DNA from: Flavobacteriia bacterium
Lineage (GTDB): Bacteria > Bacteroidota > Bacteroidia > Flavobacteriales > Flavobacteriaceae
Direction of reading: 5' to 3'
NCBI GenBank assembly: GCA_004293165.1
Contig: RDYL01000002.1
Location: forward strand, 62,001-126,000
Length of the DNA stretch: 64,000 bases
Below are positions 53,583 to 64,000 of this stretch, piece after piece. The translations under genes and the position numbers were made by a program. The notes beneath the pieces are model-generated. The model had not been told where the DNA came from and made no database searches. It worked only from the letters and a program-made list of their open reading frames with translations. Every line of letters starts with the position of its first letter. Position 1 is the first letter of the stretch.

Positions 53583-55217
53583 ATGAAATTTAACTTTACA
53601 ACAAACCATTTAATACCCATATTGTTTTTATTCCTGTTTTCCTGCAGTGTAAAAAACTCGACTTTAAAAAAGGGAGCAGAAATGGAAAAATTAGGCAACT
53701 TCAAACAAGCCTCAGAACTTTATTTAGGGGTTTTGTATAGAAAAACGAATCTCCCTGAAATTGAAAATGCTTTAAGAAGAAGTGCACAATTGCATATTTC
53801 TGAAACTGCTTTTGCTATTGCTACAAAAAATGAAAAAGAAGACAAAGAGGGCGTTGTAAATGAATATTATAATCTAAATACTTTTGTTAACCAAGTAAAC
53901 ACTTTTACAAAAAATTTGGATATCGACCAGCAAACTAAAGCCATTTATAATAAAAATTTAGATCAATATTTAATTGATCAGTATGAAATAGGAATAAAAT
54001 ATCTATCAGAACAAAAATTCATGGAAGCGGAAAGTATTTTTAATGATATTTCCCGTTTTAATCCTAATTACAAAGACACTCCTAAACAACTTAGCATAGC
54101 AGTAAACGAGCCTGTTTATTTAAGTGGTGTTCAACTTTTTGGAGAGAAAAAATATATGCCAGCTTACGAAAAATGGAATCAAATTTACTTACGTGAAACT
54201 AATTATAAAGACGTAAAAAACAAATTACAACTAGCTTTAAATGAACGCTACAAAGAAGGAAGTTATTATTTAATGCAAGAAAACTTTAAAGAAGCTGAAT
54301 TGGCTTTTGAGCAAGTAAAAAACATTAATAATAACTATTTAGATGTAAAAAACCTATATAGAGAAGCTGCGAGCGAACCTTTTTATCGCAAAGCAGTTAA
54401 AGATTTGAAAAAAGGAAAATGCAGAACGGCTTGTATAGGCTTGGATGAAATTATTCAAAGATTTGATGGTTACAAAAATACTGACGAATTAAAATCTGAT
54501 GCTTTAGTATGTGCTGAATATCCAATTATTGTGGAATCGTATAGAGTAAGAAATTCAAATGGGTTTGAAAGTAATATTCAAAATGCAGTTATTGAAGATA
54601 TTTTAGCAAGTAAAAATCCGTTTGTAAAAATCATCAAAGGTAGTAATGATGTTTCTTCTCCTTACTATAATATTTCAGAAACTAGTAAAAACAATTCTCA
54701 ATTAAAGCTTTACATAGAAAATTCGTATACAAGAACAAATGCTAAAGCCATTTTAACCATTCATATTAATCAATATCAATTACAAGATGAACCTGTAAGA
54801 AGTTATGATGTTAATGGGTTAGAAGTAACAAAACTAAAAACACGTAATGGTGCTGATTCGCTTGTTGAAAAATCAGTAGTGTATAAAGAATATGAAAAAA
54901 GAACCTCACTACAATCAAATATTACCTATCGATTAGTTGAAATTGCAACCGGCAAAATTTTGATGCAAAAAACCATCCAAAAAAGAGATGAAAAACAAAT
55001 TAGATATGCTAGAAACAATAATTCGAATTATAAATTAATCTACCCTACTCGCACAATTGCCAACCAAATTATAATAGACGAATCAAACTATAAAAACTTA
55101 CAAGCACTTTTTCAAACTAGCGATCAAATTAATAGTCAATCATTAGCTGACAATATTTTAACCGATTTTAGAAAACGAATTGTTTCTGAAATTTTGCTTT
55201 TTAATCCAGAAGAATAA
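53583..55217 (+). CDS. Repeat-containing outer-envelope lipoprotein, unknown function
   Basis: 544 residues. Lipobox FLFSCSVKN (Cys near residue 21). Residues about 30-280 are helical TPR-like units with repeated EKLGNFKQASELYLGVLY and FGEKKYMPAYEKWNQIYL and KEGSYYLMQENFKEAELAFEQ in parts. The C-terminal half (about 300-544) is beta/alpha with AILTIHINQYQLQDEP and TYRLVEIATGKILMQ, recalling lipoproteins with a CsgG-like or FlgO-like stress of strands, but no family is certain. The stop shares a base with the ATG of the next gene, so the two are coupled. Confidence 0.75.
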   Translation: MKFNFTTNHLIPILFLFLFSCSVKNSTLKKGAEMEKLGNFKQASELYLGVLYRKTNLPEIENALRRSAQLHISETAFAIATKNEKEDKEGVVNEYYNLNTFVNQVNTFTKNLDIDQQTKAIYNKNLDQYLIDQYEIGIKYLSEQKFMEAESIFNDISRFNPNYKDTPKQLSIAVNEPVYLSGVQLFGEKKYMPAYEKWNQIYLRETNYKDVKNKLQLALNERYKEGSYYLMQENFKEAELAFEQVKNINNNYLDVKNLYREAASEPFYRKAVKDLKKGKCRTACIGLDEIIQRFDGYKNTDELKSDALVCAEYPIIVESYRVRNSNGFESNIQNAVIEDILASKNPFVKIIKGSNDVSSPYYNISETSKNNSQLKLYIENSYTRTNAKAILTIHINQYQLQDEPVRSYDVNGLEVTKLKTRNGADSLVEKSVVYKEYEKRTSLQSNITYRLVEIATGKILMQKTIQKRDEKQIRYARNNNSNYKLIYPTRTIANQIIIDESNYKNLQALFQTSDQINSQSLADNILTDFRKRIVSEILLFNPEE

Positions 55218-56575
55218 TGCTTAAATATATCGTTTTACTTACTAGTTTTATTATTTTTTTCTCATGCGGAAGTTCTAAAAACAAGGCCGTAATTCCTGAA
55301 AATGCTCCAGAATGGGTATCTAAAACACCTCTAAGCAATTTCAATTATATAGGAATTGGAATGGCTCCAAAATCGTCAACTGATTACCGAGAAAAAGCAC
55401 AAAAAATGGCGCTAACTGAAATTTCAAACAGTATTTCAGTTACCGTTACTAGTAATAATTCATTGAACGTTTTTCAATACGATGATACTTTTAATGAATT
55501 TTATCGAATGAATAGCATGGTTTCAAGTGCTACTTACTTGGAAGGCTATGATATTGTTGATGTTTTTGAAACCGAAAACTATTTCTATACCTATTTGACC
55601 TTATCAAAACAAAAACACCAACAATTAAGAAAAGCTAGAATAAACAAAGCATTAGAGACTTCTATTTTTAAGTTTGATTATGCAAAAAAATTGAACAATG
55701 AAAAAGATTTTTCTGAAGCAATTAAACAACAAATTTTAGCATTAGAAGATATCAGCGAGTTTTTAAATGAAGATTTACGTTACAACGATAATCAGATGGA
55801 AAAACCATACGTTAGCTTTTTAATGAATACTATTTTTACTAATTTGAACCAAATCGAAATATCGTTCCCCATAAAACAACTGAACATCAAACATGCCTCA
55901 GATGCAAAAGAAATTCGGATTCAACCTATTATGATTCAATCACATAATAAAACTTTGAGCAACATCCCAGTTTCTGTTTTATATTCATGGCTACCAGGAC
56001 AAAGTTTGAATTTAGTTTCAGAAAGCAATGGCACTATTTCTTTAGTAATTCCTAGAAATTGCAGCAAAAACAATTCAGAGAAAATTACTGCTGTTTTAGA
56101 CACCTATTCATTAGTAAAAAACTTAAGCCAAAATCGTGTAGTCCAAAAAATATTTGAAAATTATCAATCCAAAAAATTCGAAATAGCCATTTCAAAACAA
56201 TTACCTACAATTGAATTTGATATTTATTTGATGGAGGACACTAAGAAAAATTTAAATGCGTTAGAAGATGAATTATTTCAGATTTTTTCTGCCGACTATT
56301 TCTCTTTAGCTTCAAAAAAAGCAAAAAAAGATTACACTATTACTATTGAAAGTAAAAAGATTGAGAACTTACAAGTAAATGGTAAAATTTCTACGAAACT
56401 TGAAAGTCGAATTAAAATTACCAACACCAATAATCATATTGTTTATCAAGAAACACTTCACAACATCATTGGAATTGGTTCAAGCACTGAACTTGCTGAA
56501 CAAGATGCTTTACAATCGTTAGTAGATAAAATCAAGATAGTAACTTACAGCGCTATGATTCAAGCAATGTTATAG
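55217..56575 (+). CDS. LPP20-family lipoprotein
   Basis: 452 residues. Lipobox FIIFFSCGSS (Cys near residue 17). The LPP20-like domain (about 28-150) starts APEWVSKTPLSNFNYIGIGMA, continues with a long alanine/lysine helix (REKAQKMALTEISNSISV) and ends with FYTYLTLSKQKHQQL. Then come a helical linker, an Ig/DUF4384-like middle, and a C-terminal domain with GIGSSTELAEQDALQSLVDKI. It is translationally coupled to the TPR lipoprotein. Its last 23 nt overlap the convergent flavoprotein gene. Confidence 0.8.
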   Translation: MLKYIVLLTSFIIFFSCGSSKNKAVIPENAPEWVSKTPLSNFNYIGIGMAPKSSTDYREKAQKMALTEISNSISVTVTSNNSLNVFQYDDTFNEFYRMNSMVSSATYLEGYDIVDVFETENYFYTYLTLSKQKHQQLRKARINKALETSIFKFDYAKKLNNEKDFSEAIKQQILALEDISEFLNEDLRYNDNQMEKPYVSFLMNTIFTNLNQIEISFPIKQLNIKHASDAKEIRIQPIMIQSHNKTLSNIPVSVLYSWLPGQSLNLVSESNGTISLVIPRNCSKNNSEKITAVLDTYSLVKNLSQNRVVQKIFENYQSKKFEIAISKQLPTIEFDIYLMEDTKKNLNALEDELFQIFSADYFSLASKKAKKDYTITIESKKIENLQVNGKISTKLESRIKITNTNNHIVYQETLHNIIGIGSSTELAEQDALQSLVDKIKIVTYSAMIQAML

Positions 56576-57776
56576 AATTAGCCACAATAAATCCGCCTGT
56601 CCATGCATTTTGGAAGTTGAATCCACCTGTTATAGCATCTATGTTTAAAATTTCACCTGCAAAATAAATATTTGGTAAAATTTTGCTTTCCATAGTTTTG
56701 AAATTCACTTCTTTTAAGTCAATTCCACCTGCGGTTACAAATTCTTCTTTGAAAGTGCTTTTTCCATTTACGTGAAATTCGCCATTTGTAAGTTGTTCAA
56801 TGAACGAATGGAGTTGTTTTTTGTTTAGATCGGCCCATTTTAGTTCGTCTGAAATTCCAGCTGCTTTTACCAAATTTTCCCAAAGGCGTTTTGGTAATTC
56901 GAAATGTGCATATTTTGAAACTAATTTTTTGGCGTTTTCTTCTTTGATATCTTTCAACAAATCTAACGCTTCTTCAAAAGTTGTTTCGTTTAACCAATTG
57001 ACTTGAATGGCAAACTGGTATTTTTTTTCAGCTAATTCTCTTGCTCCCCAGGCAGAAAGTCTTAAAATTCCAGGTCCGCTCATGCCCCAATGCGTAATTA
57101 ACAAAGGTCCAGACGCTTCTAGTTTGGATTTCTTAACCTTTACGGAAGCAACTGCAGAAAGTCCCATTAAATCTTTAATTCGTGGGTCTTTAATGTTAAA
57201 AGTAAACAACGAAGGAACTGGTTCAATAATCGAGTGACCCAAATTTTGTAGTAATTCCCACATTTTCGGATTACTTCCTGAAGCCATTACAATTTTATCA
57301 CAGGTAAAAACTTCTTGTGTTGTGGTTACTTTCCAATGCGAATCCGTTTTGTACAATTCCTGAACACTATGATTAGTTAAAACATCAATTTTCAGCTTTT
57401 TTACCGCTTCTTGAAAACAATCAATTATCGTTTGTGACGAATTTGAAACAGGAAACATTCGTCCGTCTTCTTCAATTTTAAGTTCTACACCATGTTTTTC
57501 AAACCAATCTATAGTATCGCCAGAACAAAATTGATTAAATGGTCCTTTTAACTCGCGCTCGCCACGCGGATAAAATTTTACTAAATCATTTGGCACAAAA
57601 CACGCATGTGTAACATTGCATCGCCCACCACCAGAAATTCGAACTTTTTCTAAAACACTTTTTCCTCTTTCAAGTATGGCTACTTTTAGGTTTGAATTCT
57701 TCTCTACAATGTTAATTGCAGTAAAAAACCCGGCAGCGCCTCCGCCAATAATAATGATGTCGTATTTTGAGTTCAA
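56553..57776 (-). CDS. HI0933/BaiN-type FAD-dependent oxidoreductase
   Basis: 407 residues. FAD-binding Rossmann IIIGGGAAGFFTAINI at the N-terminus, RISGGGRCNVTHA typical of the HI0933 family, and the final GEILNIDAITGGFNFQNAWTGGFIVA. Members are soluble flavoproteins with no settled substrate. The 3' end overlaps the convergent lipoprotein gene by 23 nt. Confidence 0.92.
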   Translation of the reverse strand: MNSKYDIIIIGGGAAGFFTAINIVEKNSNLKVAILERGKSVLEKVRISGGGRCNVTHACFVPNDLVKFYPRGERELKGPFNQFCSGDTIDWFEKHGVELKIEEDGRMFPVSNSSQTIIDCFQEAVKKLKIDVLTNHSVQELYKTDSHWKVTTTQEVFTCDKIVMASGSNPKMWELLQNLGHSIIEPVPSLFTFNIKDPRIKDLMGLSAVASVKVKKSKLEASGPLLITHWGMSGPGILRLSAWGARELAEKKYQFAIQVNWLNETTFEEALDLLKDIKEENAKKLVSKYAHFELPKRLWENLVKAAGISDELKWADLNKKQLHSFIEQLTNGEFHVNGKSTFKEEFVTAGGIDLKEVNFKTMESKILPNIYFAGEILNIDAITGGFNFQNAWTGGFIVANSITLLES

Positions 57777-57823
57777 TGGATTTGTTTTTGCAAATATCGG
57801 AGTTAATTTTCAATTCAAACAAA

Positions 57824-57852
57824 AAGTCCCGTTATTTAAAACAACAGGACTT
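57824..57852 (-). terminator. Intrinsic terminator after the starch operon
   Basis: AAGTCC (57824-57829), one mismatch, GTT pairs with AAC, mismatch, GGACTT (57847-57852). On the minus strand a TTTTTG tail follows, 20 nt after the GH13 lipoprotein stop. Confidence 0.7.
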
Positions 57853-57871
57853 CTAAAAAAACAAATCAACT

Positions 57872-59305
57872 TTAATTTAAAATGTAATATTGCCAAGGTT
57901 GCAATTGTGTATTTAACTTGGCATCAAATATAATTTTCTTACCTGTTATAAAATCCACAAATTCTCCATTAATTGGCAAACTTGTACTTATTGTTTTATC
58001 TGATAAATTAGCTATATAAATAATTTTCTCGCCGTTTTTTTTACGCTCAAATGCTAAAATTTCTGTATCATTAGATGTTTTAATTTTTTTATAGGAGGCT
58101 GATTTTTTTCCACCATTTAAAGCGCTATTTTCGGTCTTTAATTTTCCTAATTTTCTTCTGAGTTCCCATGCTGCGCCTTTAGTTTTAGGTATTGAATCTT
58201 TTTCGAAGAATTTCAAACTATGATTCAAACTATATTCGTTTCCACTATATATTAAAGGCATTCCAGGCATCACATAGGACAATGCAGTCATTGCCTCTTC
58301 TGCTTTTGCAAGTCTACTTTTTGTAGTGCCATTCCAAGAATTTTCATCGTGATTATCAACAAAATTCATTAAAATATCATTAGTGTTATATTTTTTTTGA
58401 TTGTCTAAAATAAGTTTATCCCAATCTTTCACCGAATTTTTTCCTTGAGCAATTCTATTCATTGTATGATGCGCTTCCCAACCATACGCCATATCAAACA
58501 AACCATCTTTTAATAATTCTGGCTCCCAAGCTTCCGCTAACATAAAGATATTTTTCTCTTTTCTTAATTGCGGAATTGCTTGCTGCCAATAATCTAAAGG
58601 CACATTACTTGCCACATCACAACGAAAACCATCAATATTTTCATTTTTAATCCAATGCAACATATCGGCTGTCATTTCTTTTCGCAAACCTTGATTGTCG
58701 TAATTTAAGTCGGCAACATCTGACCAACCCCAAGATTTTCCAGTTTCAGGATTGATCGGGTCTATGATTTCTCCTTTAGCATTTTTAGTGTAATATTCTG
58801 GATGATTTTTAATCCAAACATGATCCCAACCAGTGTGATTTGGCACCCAATCTAAAATTACATAAATACCATTATCGTGAGCTGTTTTTACTAAATTTCT
58901 GAAATCTTCAATTGTTCCAAACTCCGGATTTACTTTTTTGAAATCAGAAACGGCATAATAACTTCCTAAATATTTGTGTTGCTCCGCTGCCGGCATTTCT
59001 GAAGCAAATTTACTATCATCGCCTCCAGTTGCTTTTCTTTTCGTTTGTGAGATTGGAAAAATAGGCATTACCCAAATAATTTTTACACCTAATTCTTTCA
59101 ATTGCGGAATGTCTTTTGTAAATGCATTAAAAGTTCCTTCAGGGGAATACTGACGGATGTTTACTTCATAAATAACTGCATTTTCCTCTACATCTGGAGA
59201 AAAATTTGCAATTTCAGTTTTTGAATTTTCTGCTGATTTTTCAGTTTCATTTTTACAACTGAATAAAGTTAAAACTGCTAATGCAGTAATGATAGTCTTT
59301 TTCAT
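57872..59305 (-). CDS. Lipoprotein alpha-amylase (GH13)
   Basis: 477 residues. Lipoprotein signal with LFSCKNE, so it is membrane-anchored, then a GH13 barrel: VIWVMPIFPIS, VILDWVPNHTG (region I), DGFRCDVASNV (nucleophile Asp), FMLAEAWE (acid Glu) and FVDNHDENSW (third Asp). A C-terminal beta domain ends with LQPWQYYILN. It cuts alpha-1,4 glucans or their short oligomers. Last of four genes read from beyond the window end, 3 nt after the esterase gene. Confidence 0.93.
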   Translation of the reverse strand: MKKTIITALAVLTLFSCKNETEKSAENSKTEIANFSPDVEENAVIYEVNIRQYSPEGTFNAFTKDIPQLKELGVKIIWVMPIFPISQTKRKATGGDDSKFASEMPAAEQHKYLGSYYAVSDFKKVNPEFGTIEDFRNLVKTAHDNGIYVILDWVPNHTGWDHVWIKNHPEYYTKNAKGEIIDPINPETGKSWGWSDVADLNYDNQGLRKEMTADMLHWIKNENIDGFRCDVASNVPLDYWQQAIPQLRKEKNIFMLAEAWEPELLKDGLFDMAYGWEAHHTMNRIAQGKNSVKDWDKLILDNQKKYNTNDILMNFVDNHDENSWNGTTKSRLAKAEEAMTALSYVMPGMPLIYSGNEYSLNHSLKFFEKDSIPKTKGAAWELRRKLGKLKTENSALNGGKKSASYKKIKTSNDTEILAFERKKNGEKIIYIANLSDKTISTSLPINGEFVDFITGKKIIFDAKLNTQLQPWQYYILN

Positions 59306-59308
59306 TAT

Positions 59309-60256
59309 TTATTTTATTAATTTTCCAAACATAAATTCTAATGGAATATTGATTCTTTTTTGCCAAGAAGCTTCCGAATGATTTTCGTCTTCAAATTTTA
59401 AATTTCGAGAATCCGCAGTTGAATAACCTTTTGATTTTAAAATTTCATCCACTCGATATTCATATTTTAAATAGTACGCATCTAATGTTTGGGTTCCGTA
59501 ATCAAAATATATTTTGTGGTTCTTAGCTTCGGGTAATTTCTTTTCCATGTAAGCAAAAAAGGATTCCGGTATTGGATTGTTTTCAAATTCTCTAAATCCA
59601 ATCCAATGCGTTGATAAACAAGCGGCTTTCCCAAAAATTGTTGGATACTCACACAAGGCATACATCGAAATTAATCCGCCCATACTTGAACCCATAATGG
59701 CTGTGTGATTTGCCGTTGTAAAAACAGAATACTTTTTATCAATGTAAGGTTTCAATTCTTCTACAATGAACTTCAAATAGTTGTCGGAATTGATTTTACT
59801 GTCATCAAATGGAAATTGTGATTTTTTAGCTTCGATTTGAATTTTCTCTTTTAACTCTTTTGAAAGTGATTCGTAAGGTTTTTTTGGATACAAATCCATG
59901 TGGCGTAAGTTGGGAATATTCCAAATAGCAACCACAATAAATTCCTTCACCTTATTTTCTCTCATTAATTGCGAGGTAACTTCATCAACTTTCCATTCTT
60001 GTTTATTCCAAGTTTTAGTTGAATCAAACAGCATTTGGCCATCGTGCATATACAAAACATTGTATTTTTTTGATTTGGAATATTCCTTTGGCAACCAAAC
60101 ATCAACTGTTCGTGGTACAATATATTTAGAAGGAAAGCTATCCACTCTTTCAATATTCCCCTCAAAATTTCCTGAATTTTCAAGAGCATAGGATTTTATC
60201 TTACTTTGAGAAAAAGCAAAACAAGAGAATAATATAAAGAATAATACTTGTTTCAT
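59309..60256 (-). CDS. Secreted alpha/beta-hydrolase (esterase-like) of the starch operon
   Basis: 315 residues; signal peptide (to about CFAFSQ). Alpha/beta-hydrolase fold with the nucleophile elbow GSSMGGLISMYAL; TVDVWLPKEYSKSKKYNVLYMHDGQMLF resembles esterase-D-like / enterochelin-esterase-type proteins. The acid and the histidine (near DENHSEASW) fit the triad. It directly follows the SusA-like gene with no gap and precedes a GH13, so it probably acts on esters found on or with the polysaccharide; the substrate is not known. Confidence 0.87.
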   Translation of the reverse strand: MKQVLFFILFSCFAFSQSKIKSYALENSGNFEGNIERVDSFPSKYIVPRTVDVWLPKEYSKSKKYNVLYMHDGQMLFDSTKTWNKQEWKVDEVTSQLMRENKVKEFIVVAIWNIPNLRHMDLYPKKPYESLSKELKEKIQIEAKKSQFPFDDSKINSDNYLKFIVEELKPYIDKKYSVFTTANHTAIMGSSMGGLISMYALCEYPTIFGKAACLSTHWIGFREFENNPIPESFFAYMEKKLPEAKNHKIYFDYGTQTLDAYYLKYEYRVDEILKSKGYSTADSRNLKFEDENHSEASWQKRINIPLEFMFGKLIK

Positions 60257-62092
60257 TTATTTCAATTCTAAAATCATGGAAGTTTTTCCTTCAATCGATA
60301 ATTCACTTTTCAAATCGATTGTTTTTCCTGAAAGAATATCATTTCCAGAAGTAAACAATTTGATATTTTCTTGAAAACGTTCTAGACTAAATTTTTGTAC
60401 ATCGGGAGCGTTATTAATTACTACCATAACCGTTTCCTTATCATTGTGACGGAAATACACATACACATTATTCTCAGGAATATAGTGCGTTAATTTTCCG
60501 TTGTGAATTACGGCTTTATCTTTTCTCCAGTTCAATACTTTTTTTGAAAAATCGAAAAATTTGGCTTGTTCAGGAGTTCTTCCACTAGTTAAAAAAGCAT
60601 TATTTGTATCGCCTTTCCAACCGCCAGGAAAATCTTGGCGAATGTCAGCATCTCCTTTTCCTTTGTCACCCGCCATTCCAATTTCAGAACCATAATATAA
60701 TTGAGGAATTCCTCTCATGGTTGCCATTATGGTCATTCCCAATTGATATTTTTTGAAATCATTTTGATAAATTTGATTGAAACGACTTGTATCGTGATTC
60801 TCTAAGAAAATCAATAGATTATTTGGGTCGGCATACAAGAAATCATTTACGAAATTCTCGTAAAATTTAATCATACCATTGCTCCAATCGGCTCTGTCTT
60901 CATAAAAAACGTTTCCAAAAACATCGTGCAACGTAAAATCCATTACACTTGGTAAATACGAATTATAACTTTGAATTTTCGCAATTGGACTATCCTTTTG
61001 CCAATACGAAATTTGGGCTTGATCGTGCATCCAAACTTCTCCTACAATATTGAAATAAGGGTATTCATCAGTAATCGCTTTTGTCCATTTTGCGATTCCT
61101 TCTTTATCGTTGTACGAATAAGTATCGACACGGAACCCATCTAAATCAGCATACTCAATCCACCAAATCGCATTTTGAACTAAATAATTCAACACCAAAG
61201 GATTTGATTGGTTTAAATCGGGCATGCTTGGCACAAACCAACCGTCCATACATAATTTAGCATCTATTTTTGAACCATTTGTATCGTATTGCGTAGTCAT
61301 GCGATAGTTACTTTGTTTGTAACCTGGAAATTGATGAAACCAATCGTAGGTTGGCATGTCTTTAAACATCCAATGTTCGGCACCCCAATGATTGGTAACA
61401 TAATCTTTGATTAATTTCATATCACGTTTGTGCATTTCATCGGCTAACTTTTTGTATTCTTCATTGGTTCCGTAACGTGAATCAATTTTATACACATCAG
61501 ATTGTCCGTAAGTATGATACGAATAGCCTTTGTCATTATCTTCACACATTGGCGTACTCCAAATTGCCGTTGCCCCTAATTCTTTGATATAATCCAAATT
61601 ATTGATGATACCTTGAATATCGCCACCATGTCTTCCGCCTGGTAAACTTCTGTTGGCTTTTTCTTGTAATTCTGAGGATGAATCGTTGTTTGGATTTCCA
61701 TTTGCAAAACGGTCTGGCATTAACAAATACATTACATCAGAAGCATCAAAACTTTTACGAAGTGCCGAATTCGGTCTTCTCTTTTTAATTTCGAAATTTC
61801 TTTTGAATGATTTTTTACCATTGGTAAACGTAAATTGTAGTTCTTGTGCTTTCACACTTTTAGTATCAATTGTAACGAAAAGGTAATTTGGATTTTCTGT
61901 TTTAGTTACATTCGTAATTACCAGATTGTTTGAAACAGTTACCGAATTCTGAGCAATATTTTTTCCGTAAAACAATACTTGAACTTCGGATTTATTCATG
62001 CCTTCGTACCAAAAGGGTGGTTCCATTCGGTCAATTTGTGCCGATAGCGAAAGTGTGAATAGAGCGACAAATGAGAAAATTATTTTTTTCAT
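60257..62092 (-). CDS. susA: SusA-like neopullulanase / cyclomaltodextrinase (GH13)
   Basis: 611 residues. Signal peptide (to about SLSAQ), N-terminal Ig-like cyclomaltodextrinase domain (about 20-105, with RMEPPFWYEGMNKSEVQVLFYG as its start), then the GH13 barrel with YLLMPDRFANG, LIKDYVTNHWG, DGFRVDTYSYN (nucleophile), FNIVGEVWM (acid) and FLENHDTSRF. Such enzymes split maltodextrins, pullulan or cyclodextrins in the periplasm. Its start lies 8 nt after the GH97 gene stop. It differs from the other GH13 in the window in carrying the N-terminal domain and no lipobox. Confidence 0.93.
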   Translation of the reverse strand: MKKIIFSFVALFTLSLSAQIDRMEPPFWYEGMNKSEVQVLFYGKNIAQNSVTVSNNLVITNVTKTENPNYLFVTIDTKSVKAQELQFTFTNGKKSFKRNFEIKKRRPNSALRKSFDASDVMYLLMPDRFANGNPNNDSSSELQEKANRSLPGGRHGGDIQGIINNLDYIKELGATAIWSTPMCEDNDKGYSYHTYGQSDVYKIDSRYGTNEEYKKLADEMHKRDMKLIKDYVTNHWGAEHWMFKDMPTYDWFHQFPGYKQSNYRMTTQYDTNGSKIDAKLCMDGWFVPSMPDLNQSNPLVLNYLVQNAIWWIEYADLDGFRVDTYSYNDKEGIAKWTKAITDEYPYFNIVGEVWMHDQAQISYWQKDSPIAKIQSYNSYLPSVMDFTLHDVFGNVFYEDRADWSNGMIKFYENFVNDFLYADPNNLLIFLENHDTSRFNQIYQNDFKKYQLGMTIMATMRGIPQLYYGSEIGMAGDKGKGDADIRQDFPGGWKGDTNNAFLTSGRTPEQAKFFDFSKKVLNWRKDKAVIHNGKLTHYIPENNVYVYFRHNDKETVMVVINNAPDVQKFSLERFQENIKLFTSGNDILSGKTIDLKSELSIEGKTSMILELK

Positions 62093-62100
62093 AGCTTTTA

Positions 62101-64000
<1,900 letters not shown>

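Noticed and set aside
59898..60191. Frames on both strands within the esterase gene
   Set aside because: They overlap a clearly real alpha/beta-hydrolase and lack any family signature.

Overview
The window is about 64 kb of AT-rich chromosome from a member of the Bacteroidota, most likely Flavobacteriaceae and Flavobacterium-like. Grounds seen in the sequence: promoters of the Bacteroidota type (TTTG, about 19 nt, TAnnTTTG), a T9SS type B (gliding-motility-type) C-terminal sorting domain, a complete flavobacterial coaX / outer-membrane / TPR / lptC / CBS-transporter / PpiD cluster, a mevalonate (not only MEP) isoprenoid route, and a starch operon with SusA- and SusB-like enzymes. It is mostly housekeeping core genome with one small mobile island and one decayed gene.

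Layout. 1-3.6 kb: a partial TonB-dependent haem-type receptor with its small membrane partner and a MacB-like ABC permease, all on the minus strand. 3.6-5.7 kb: an accessory patch holding an orphan AT-rich gene, then a REP / RAYT (Y1 HUH transposase) / REP / orphan gene / REP island bracketed by a perfect 43-bp direct repeat whose right copy is the upstream half of the purH promoter. 5.7-12.9 kb: purH, then the rod-shape operon mreB-mreC-mreD-mrdA-rodA. 12.9-13.7 kb: a lipoprotein NUC1-type endonuclease pseudogene broken by at least six one-base losses, all in A/T runs. 13.8-20.4 kb: tail-specific protease, then surE-lpxB-comEC, then a thioredoxin-like protein.

20.5-28.4 kb (minus strand) is a dipeptide utilisation block: a DPP IV-type exopeptidase and three POT-family peptide symporters, with a DUF1016/YhcG-type PD-(D/E)XK nuclease gene wedged between two of the transporters without spacer. 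28.5-30.8 kb: HMG-CoA reductase and a GHMP kinase of the GYDIA type. The rest of the pathway (diphosphomevalonate decarboxylase, mevalonate kinase and a UbiA prenyltransferase) lies at 49.2-52.2 kb, so the four mevalonate-related enzymes are split into two operons. 30.8 kb: tRNA-Phe with its own promoter and terminator. 31.0-38.6 kb: the coaX-to-ppiD envelope cluster. 38.6-40.3 kb: a umuC-umuD error-prone polymerase pair in reversed gene order. 40.4-44.7 kb: a 1419-residue secreted repeat protein.

44.8-49.1 kb: lepA, dusB, an NTF2-like protein and an rRNA pseudouridine synthase. 52.3-56.6 kb: TspO and three envelope lipoproteins, two of them LPP20-like, that look like an uncharacterised module. 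56.6-57.8 kb: a BaiN/HI0933 flavoprotein. 57.9-64 kb: a four-gene maltodextrin operon (GH97, SusA-like GH13, esterase, lipoprotein GH13), cut by the window end.

The items most worth following are the REP/RAYT island that rebuilt the purH promoter, the three-lipoprotein module, the nuclease inside the peptide-transporter operon with a perfect in-gene palindrome, and the GYDIA kinase as a candidate for the otherwise missing phosphomevalonate kinase.
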